Origin: Atopsyche davidsoni
Taxonomy: Eukaryota > Arthropoda > Insecta > Trichoptera > Hydrobiosidae
Direction of reading: 5' to 3'
Length of the DNA stretch: 64,000 nt
Assembly: GCA_022113835.1 (NCBI GenBank)
Contig: JAILWY010000022.1
Location: 5,022,001 to 5,086,000, forward strand
This document shows, piece after piece, positions 58,801 to 64,000 of the stretch; position 1 is the stretch's first letter; the number at the start of each line of letters is the position of its first letter. The notes beneath the pieces were generated by a model that searched no databases, was not told the DNA's origin, and worked only from the letters and a program-made list of their open reading frames with translations. A program made the translations under genes and the position numbers.

Positions 58801-61800
58801 CCAAGTATATCACAGAACTTTGCACCTTCATCCAACTGATGATACAAAATTAAAGCATTATTCATCTTATTATGTTCAAACACTATCGCATCGTTCATCG
58901 AATACGTCATTTTATGACGGGCTACATTTCTAGTATATAAATATTAGCAGTCTCGTTATCTATTTATTTATATTCATTTAATCATTAATAAGGTCCTTAA
59001 GATTAACAGATAAGTATGTTACAAAACCTGTCATGATGTAATCATTCCTTATGATGCTTCCTCCGCAGATCTGCTCCCATGTGGCATCGTTATCCTTGAA
59101 GATGTAGAGCCCCACATGCCATGGGAACTCGCCATTCTTCAATTCCGTTCCTCCAAAAATAAAGGGTTTTCCTTTAGAAGTCTCCTGCCCACAATCTGCA
59201 ATGTATACAAATGTTGCAGGTGATTATTGAACATTCAATAGATCCGCATTTTCACTATAAAGCTATTAATGTAAATGAAACATAACAATTGTGTGATTTA
59301 TTCCCTAAAGACAGGTGTACTATTAAAATTAATACATATTGATGTGGCTCAACACCCATGAAACCAAAAACATAAACAGAACCTGCTGGCATAACTAAAA
59401 GTATTCCCATGAAGATGTTCCCATTAGTGCGAACGTTGGAACACTAAAAAATAAAAAGAAACTGAACCAAAGAACTGAATTTTGATAATTAAATTGATAT
59501 GTAAACTATCTTATAAATTGAATCACAGTTTATTTGTATAAACTTTAAATATCTACTATGATTATATTCTATGGTAATGGTTCAACGGCTTGACCTTGAA
59601 TGCACGTGGGGAGGAAGCCGTCCCATTCTCCATCCGAGCATGTCAACTCTTTTGAATTGCCAATATGCTCGTTCTTGCAGGTGGCGTGCATAGTGGAGCG
59701 GTTAGGCAAGGACTGATTGCAAGGTGTTTGTCTACCGTCTATTCCTGAAGTGCAGGTCAAGTCCACTGTTGTTGATGTTTGTCCCTTGCACCATCCTTCT
59801 AGAAATACAATGTATTTTTGGAGATTTCAAAAAAATATATTGTAATTATTTGTGATCAATTGTTGAAAGTTGAATGGAAAAATAAGATATCCAATTTAAA
59901 AACTACGACTCACTTAGACAAACAGGTGCTGCGTTCCACTGGGAGGATTGGCACCAGACCGTGTCGGTGGCAGTGTTGAGCTGGTGGCGAGGATAACAGA
60001 AGTACTGCAAGGCGGTGAACTCCTCCAACACGGTCCCAGGTGCGGGAGTCCTCTTCTCTGTTACAATAATATAGCTTCCCGAATCAGGCAACTCAGGAGC
60101 TGCGCAATCTCCGGCCCTGGTGGTGAGGACAAAAATTGGGGTCTGTGTTTCGCTATTGAAAATATAAGATTTTTTATAAAAGTATGCAGCACATTATTTT
60201 TATTTCTATGACAGGATAAATTGCTCTTCGCTCCTGGGTCAAACTCTTAGTTTTTCAACATCCACGTCCATGGAAATGGATCAAAGTATAAACTCAAATT
60301 TATAACAAGGAGATTTGTGTTTCAAAAATTGATCACTGAATATTACAAAAATAATAAAACAGTTTGTTGAATACATCTTGTTAATATCCCGTTGCCTCTT
60401 TCACTGGAAAGTAATTTCACTAGCACTTGTGCATGTATATTAGAAAGCACTAGTATACATGGACTGGGTCATAACTTACGAAGCAGGCAGTCGAGTCTCA
60501 CTTGCGGGCGGCGGCCCGGGTGTGGTGGGAACATACTGCGCCACTCCTTTGCACAGCTCAGAGTCTTCGTCTGATTTATCAGCACATTCGACAATCTAGA
60601 TAATAGAACACCTCCGTAACTAAAAAGAACTTTAAAAGTTGTTGTGTAATACCAACAAAATCAGAGTCTCCGTATTACCAAAGAACATGCCGCCCTATCC
60701 CTATTAAATATTGAAACACTGCATAAATTATAAATAAATAACTATAAAACAGAGTTTGACTGGATGGTCACTTAATGTTTATATTTAAATTCAATATTGA
60801 ATAATTGTGCATACATTTGTAAAGGTACAGTGGGTGAGAAGATAAATTCTTACATTGTTGCAGCGGGCATCTCTATTCACGCAGGCTCCATAGGCGCACT
60901 GGTGGTAGTAAGAACAATCCATGTCCGCACACACAATCACCGTTTCGTCTGAACCATCTTCGCAGTCAGTCACCCCGTTACACATCTTGGTTGCCTTTAT
61001 GCACTGGTTATTGTCACACTTGAAGTCTCGCTTTCTGCATTATTGTGTTAAAATGAGTTGACATAAATAAAGATACAGACAAGGCAATAAAACTATAATC
61101 AATTATACACAATTACCATAATAATTTAAACATGACCCAAAACTCAACTGAATAAATATTGAAGTGTGTTAACTCCAAATATTATAAATTTATTTAAATA
61201 TAAGTAAGTAGTTTAATTATTTTGGATAACAGATATATGCATCATGAATGATGGATCTCTGCTTGATTAGAGTGAGATACCGGTGGCATGCTTGTCAAAG
61301 TTTGAGCTGGAGACCGGTAAAGTATCAAATTATTTCACCAAAACTACCAAAGTATGTCTAGTTTCAATGAATGCAGAAATCCTGCATATTTTTACCCGCA
61401 CGGCTTGGTGGGTCGCGGAGGGGTGCAGTCCGAGTGGTATTCATCAGATCTATCGGCACAATCTTGCACTGCGTTACATTTAGCACTCTGCGTTATACAA
61501 GCACCATATGTGCATCGGAAGAATCTGTCTGGACAGCTGTAAAGAAGGAAATATTTAAACATCACTGACTTACATTTGATGGCTTCGTGGTTTTTTGATA
61601 TGCAGTTAAAGTTGTCTCTCTAACTTTCAACAAAGACTGGGAAGTTCAGTTTTTATCAGAGAGGCTTCAGAGAGTATCAAAGACTGCACTTGCACCGTCT
61701 TTTCAGATCTGATTATGTAAAGCAGACAAATAAATGTAACGTGAATATTAAATGATCCTTCAAGCGTGTACTGAGTGTTGCAAGTCCCTGGACTTGTTAA

Positions 61801-62770
61801 TCTTAAGTTGAGCCTGACTCAGATTGGAAATTTCTATGACAACTAAGCTCTTAAGCTCCATTTTATTTTTTGCAATCAAAACTAAAAAAAACAGTACACA
61901 TACAAGTGGTCTATGCACGCAGCCTGCTGCTCATCGGATCCGTCTGCACAGTTGATTACTCCATTGCACAATTTGGTCCGAGGGATGCACTGCCCGTCCT
62001 TGCACTGCCATTGCCTCTTGCTGCAAGCACAGCACTGTCAGCCGTTGCCAATACATAATGTATGACAAGTCATGCATGCCTCATAATAGTTACTTGCAAG
62101 CTGGCGCAGCCTGTCTCTTGCTCCTGAAGGCCAGAAGGCTGTGCTGATCGCAGGCAAAGTCAGGGGAACTGAAAGCATATTGCATACAGAAGTCTCGTTT
62201 ATTGATTTGCTGAAACTGTTAAATGAAAAATTTGCTGATGTGATACGTGTTGCTCTTGAATCGTTTCAGACAAGAGATGAGCTCTTCATTGAATTGAAAA
62301 TTTGATTTTTATTAACCGAGTAGCAATGAAAAATTTTACCTGCAGTTACCTGTGTCACGGGGCTGAATGGCAGCGGAAAAACCTGATGCCACCGAGAGTA
62401 GGCCTGTACAATACAATTGGTTAACAGTTGAGTTAGGACTTGTGTATATGATACATTTTAAAGATAACACTTGACCTTATAAAATATTTTTCTCTCATTG
62501 CAACTATATTTACAATATTGCAGCATTGAGTATCAATCACAAAATGAAGTGTGTGGTGTATAGTAGACCCAATTTACTCATCAACATTGGCGTACTGGTA
62601 TGACGTGTCTGATAAGATTTAATAACTGTTTATACAATACCGGTTGATTACCTCTGTCTTCTTGCATCAGTTACGATACTCTACACAAGAAAAAGTACAA
62701 ACAACAACTCACTCAAAATAATCAAAACTGTTGTCGCTCTTCCCGGCGGACAGCCGACGATCCCTGCCAT
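55893..62770 (-). CDS. Modular serine protease, HP14/ModSP type, 679 aa
   Basis: Predicted initiating protease of haemolymph cascades (Toll activation, melanisation). Fourteen phase-consistent exons: 62770-62713, 62403-62340, 62168-62094, 62020-61904, 61536-61396, 61034-60854, 60595-60480, 60152-59914, 59798-59595, 59195-59028, 57206-57073, 56959-56780, 56629-56467, 56092-55893. A signal peptide ([16 protein letters not shown]) is split by intron 1. A short Cys-poor unit is followed by four LDLa repeats (residues about 65-250; [28 protein letters not shown]), a sushi/CCP domain (about 266-330), a second Cys-rich module (about 331-400, Wonton-like), and an S1 protease from I411. Catalytic residues are H457 (TAAHC), D519 (NDMALL) and S622 (GDSGGG). 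Activation sequence is KPF-IFGGTE; residue 189-equivalent is Thr, so trypsin-like specificity is unlikely. Length and domain order match Manduca HP14. Confidence 0.92.
57207..59027 (-). other. Protease intron 10, hosting a Helitron
   Basis: The 1.8 kb intron separates exon 10, ending ATGACAG, from exon 11, beginning CCGCTCACTGC, so it interrupts the TAAHC catalytic-histidine motif. Most of its excess length is the element at 57909-58933. Confidence 0.85.
57909..58933 (+). mobile_element. Decayed Helitron fragment with Rep-region remnants
   Basis: The plus strand from 58432 encodes, with frameshifts and stops, pieces resembling the N-terminal Helitron Rep/helicase protein: a start [12 protein letters not shown], then [33 protein letters not shown], and [12 protein letters not shown]. 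The likely ends are TCTAATATATATAAT near 57909-57914 after A, and ...GACGGGCTACATTTCTAG before T at 58933, matching the A^T insertion with 5'-TC and 3'-CTAG termini. The helicase part is gone, so it cannot be autonomous. Confidence 0.68.
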
Positions 62771-62940
62771 TGCAACCCGAGGAAAACAACCAACCAGATA
62801 CTTCGAGAAATCGCAACAACTAAATGAAAGCACCTTCAATTACGTGTGATCCCGAGACGCGTACATCGCGGAATAAACGCAATGATTTGTTTAGGTGACC
62901 TAGGCGTCGAGTCGCGGCCACAGAATAAAACGCTCGTTCG

Positions 62941-62968
62941 TGACGTCATGAAACTCCTCGTGACGTCA
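62941..62968. promoter_or_regulatory. Tandem perfect CRE palindromes in protease promoter
   Basis: TGACGTCA occurs at 62941-62948 and again at 62961-62968, exactly 20 bases apart (about two helical turns) and about 171-198 bases upstream of the protease start codon. The flanks CTCGTGACGTCA and TTCGTGACGTCA are also alike. These are CREB/ATF/XBP1-type binding sites; use in this gene is inferred. Confidence 0.6.
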
Positions 62969-63009
62969 CAAAAATGTGAGGGAAATACAAGCGACCTGTG
63001 GCTCTGGGA

Positions 63010-63172
63010 AATCCAACTTGCTGCTGAGGTTCGGAGCTGGCGACCGCAGACTCTTCGAGTGCCTCTCCTCGTTGTTCGATAACCATTTCACTGAGTACAT
63101 ATTTATCCTGGGCCAGTCTCACTAATTCGGCTGTACTCCCGACTTCCAGCCACTGGCGCAAATTCCGCATAA
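63010..63172 (-). repeat. Retroelement-like coding tail, copy 3
   Basis: On the minus strand the open frame reads [29 protein letters not shown] and RGEALEES. It matches copies at 21270-21357 and 25797-25915; this is the most 5'-extended of the three. Confidence 0.5.
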
Positions 63173-64000
63173 GTTATGCCCCCTTTACCTTCGATTTTTC
63201 CTCGGACAAGTAGCTGTAATCAACCCAGAGCCGAGAATGGTGAATCTCAATTCGGTTGATCTCAATTTTTGCGCGAAAAAATTGACAGACTAGATACCAA
63301 AATGATTCAATTGTTCGCAATAATAGAAACACGCGAAGCGACTCTTGCGCTGATCAGTCGGTGGAATTGCAAGGATACAGTACAAGTGTTTTGATTCAAT
63401 AATACTGGATGAAAAGCCGCCTAAACCCGCGATTTGCAATCAGCTAATTTTTTAATGGTTTTGCCTACGTAAACCACGCAAAGGCCAATTGCAAGTCGTG
63501 CAGTTTTCAGTCGCTCTGTCTCGATGTTACTATTTTCAGTTATAGTTTAAAAACTATTGTATTTATATGATCACTTTGCATGACATACTCTCGTCACTAC
63601 AGTGATGTTGTATTTGCGTATAATGCGAGTGAATATTGACTGTCTGTTTTCCTTAATCTTTGGCTTCTGATCTTTCGTTGGGGATTTTCACAGTCACATA
63701 AAAGCTGCATCAGATAGCGTTTCCCCTTTGAACCTGGATACCGTAGAAACCCGGGGCCCTTTCGTCGGCAAAGAGATGGTTTCGAGGACTACGATCGCAA
63801 GGACACAGCTGCTATTTTCGCCGTTGATGTTATATTGCTTGTTGATTATGGATGTAGATCAAAAGGCTGGCGAAATGTTTGCGTATTCGTTTATTAAGAT
63901 GATGGACAAGACAGAATTATACGTGGTTACTGGTCGAGTGTCTGCGTCTCTCTGTGGGGGGCTGGGGTTGTAGGGTTGTTGTAAAATTAGAAAGTCTCTA

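Larger units (their letters stand above)
62771..64000. other. Protease upstream region and unassigned flank
   Basis: Contains the protease promoter with two CREs (62941-62968), a retroelement-like tail (63010-63172), and at 63680-63689 GGGGATTTTC, a kappaB-like string. The remaining DNA up to the window end has an 81-codon open frame (63728-63973, plus) with no recognised similarity; I do not call it a gene. Confidence 0.4.

Noticed and set aside
63728..63973. 81-codon open frame near the window end
   Set aside because: No signal, domain or splice context recognised; may be chance or part of a gene beyond the window.

Overview
The window is eukaryotic nuclear DNA from an insect, most likely a moth or butterfly. 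The grounds are spliced genes with GT/AG introns, an AT-rich background full of short repeats, insect-type proteins (a ZAD zinc-finger protein, DUF1091 secreted proteins, a modular LDLa/sushi haemolymph protease, Slimb, Single-minded) and a Helitron with lepidopteran-looking ends. I found no prokaryotic operon, CRISPR array or complete virus. Exon borders below were read by hand from splice sites and checked for reading-phase agreement; no search was run.

Layout. 1-1160 (-): partial DUF1091-type secreted protein. 3354-4798 (-): complete tandem copy with the same exon pattern. 4.9-9.9 kb: no second gene seen; probably mostly the 3' UTR of the next gene. 9949-18850 (-): slimb (beta-TrCP F-box/WD40 protein), ten coding exons, with a 5.3 kb first intron. 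20134-23721 (-): ZAD C2H2 zinc-finger gene with 11 fingers, head-to-head with 24357-25584 (+): TTC1-like TPR gene. 25.6-31 kb: repeats and GC-rich patches without a recognisable gene. 31.5-47.7 kb (+): the single-minded (sim) bHLH-PAS locus, whose recognisable coding exons lie at 44829-47098 inside an unusually GC/CpG-rich block of about 18 kb that extends to about 50.3 kb; upstream are two candidate alternative first coding exons. 50.3-53.3 kb: a hAT-type MITE, a small CpG patch, then AT-rich DNA. 53573-54633 (+): mitochondrial adrenodoxin-like [2Fe-2S] ferredoxin. 55893-62770 (-): modular serine protease of the HP14/ModSP type, 14 exons, carrying a decayed Helitron in one intron. 62.8-64 kb: promoter region of that protease with two perfect CRE palindromes, a retroelement-like tail, and no recognised gene.

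The genes are neighbours rather than a pathway. Slimb is a ubiquitin-ligase receptor, Sim a midline/neural master regulator, the protease an initiator-type enzyme of Toll/melanisation cascades, the ferredoxin an electron carrier for mitochondrial P450s or Fe-S assembly. The observations most worth following are the two phase-compatible alternative N-termini of sim, each preceded by a 9-bp minisatellite; the non-trypsin-like pocket and Phe activation site of the protease with tandem CREs in its promoter; and several structurally well-defined mobile elements.
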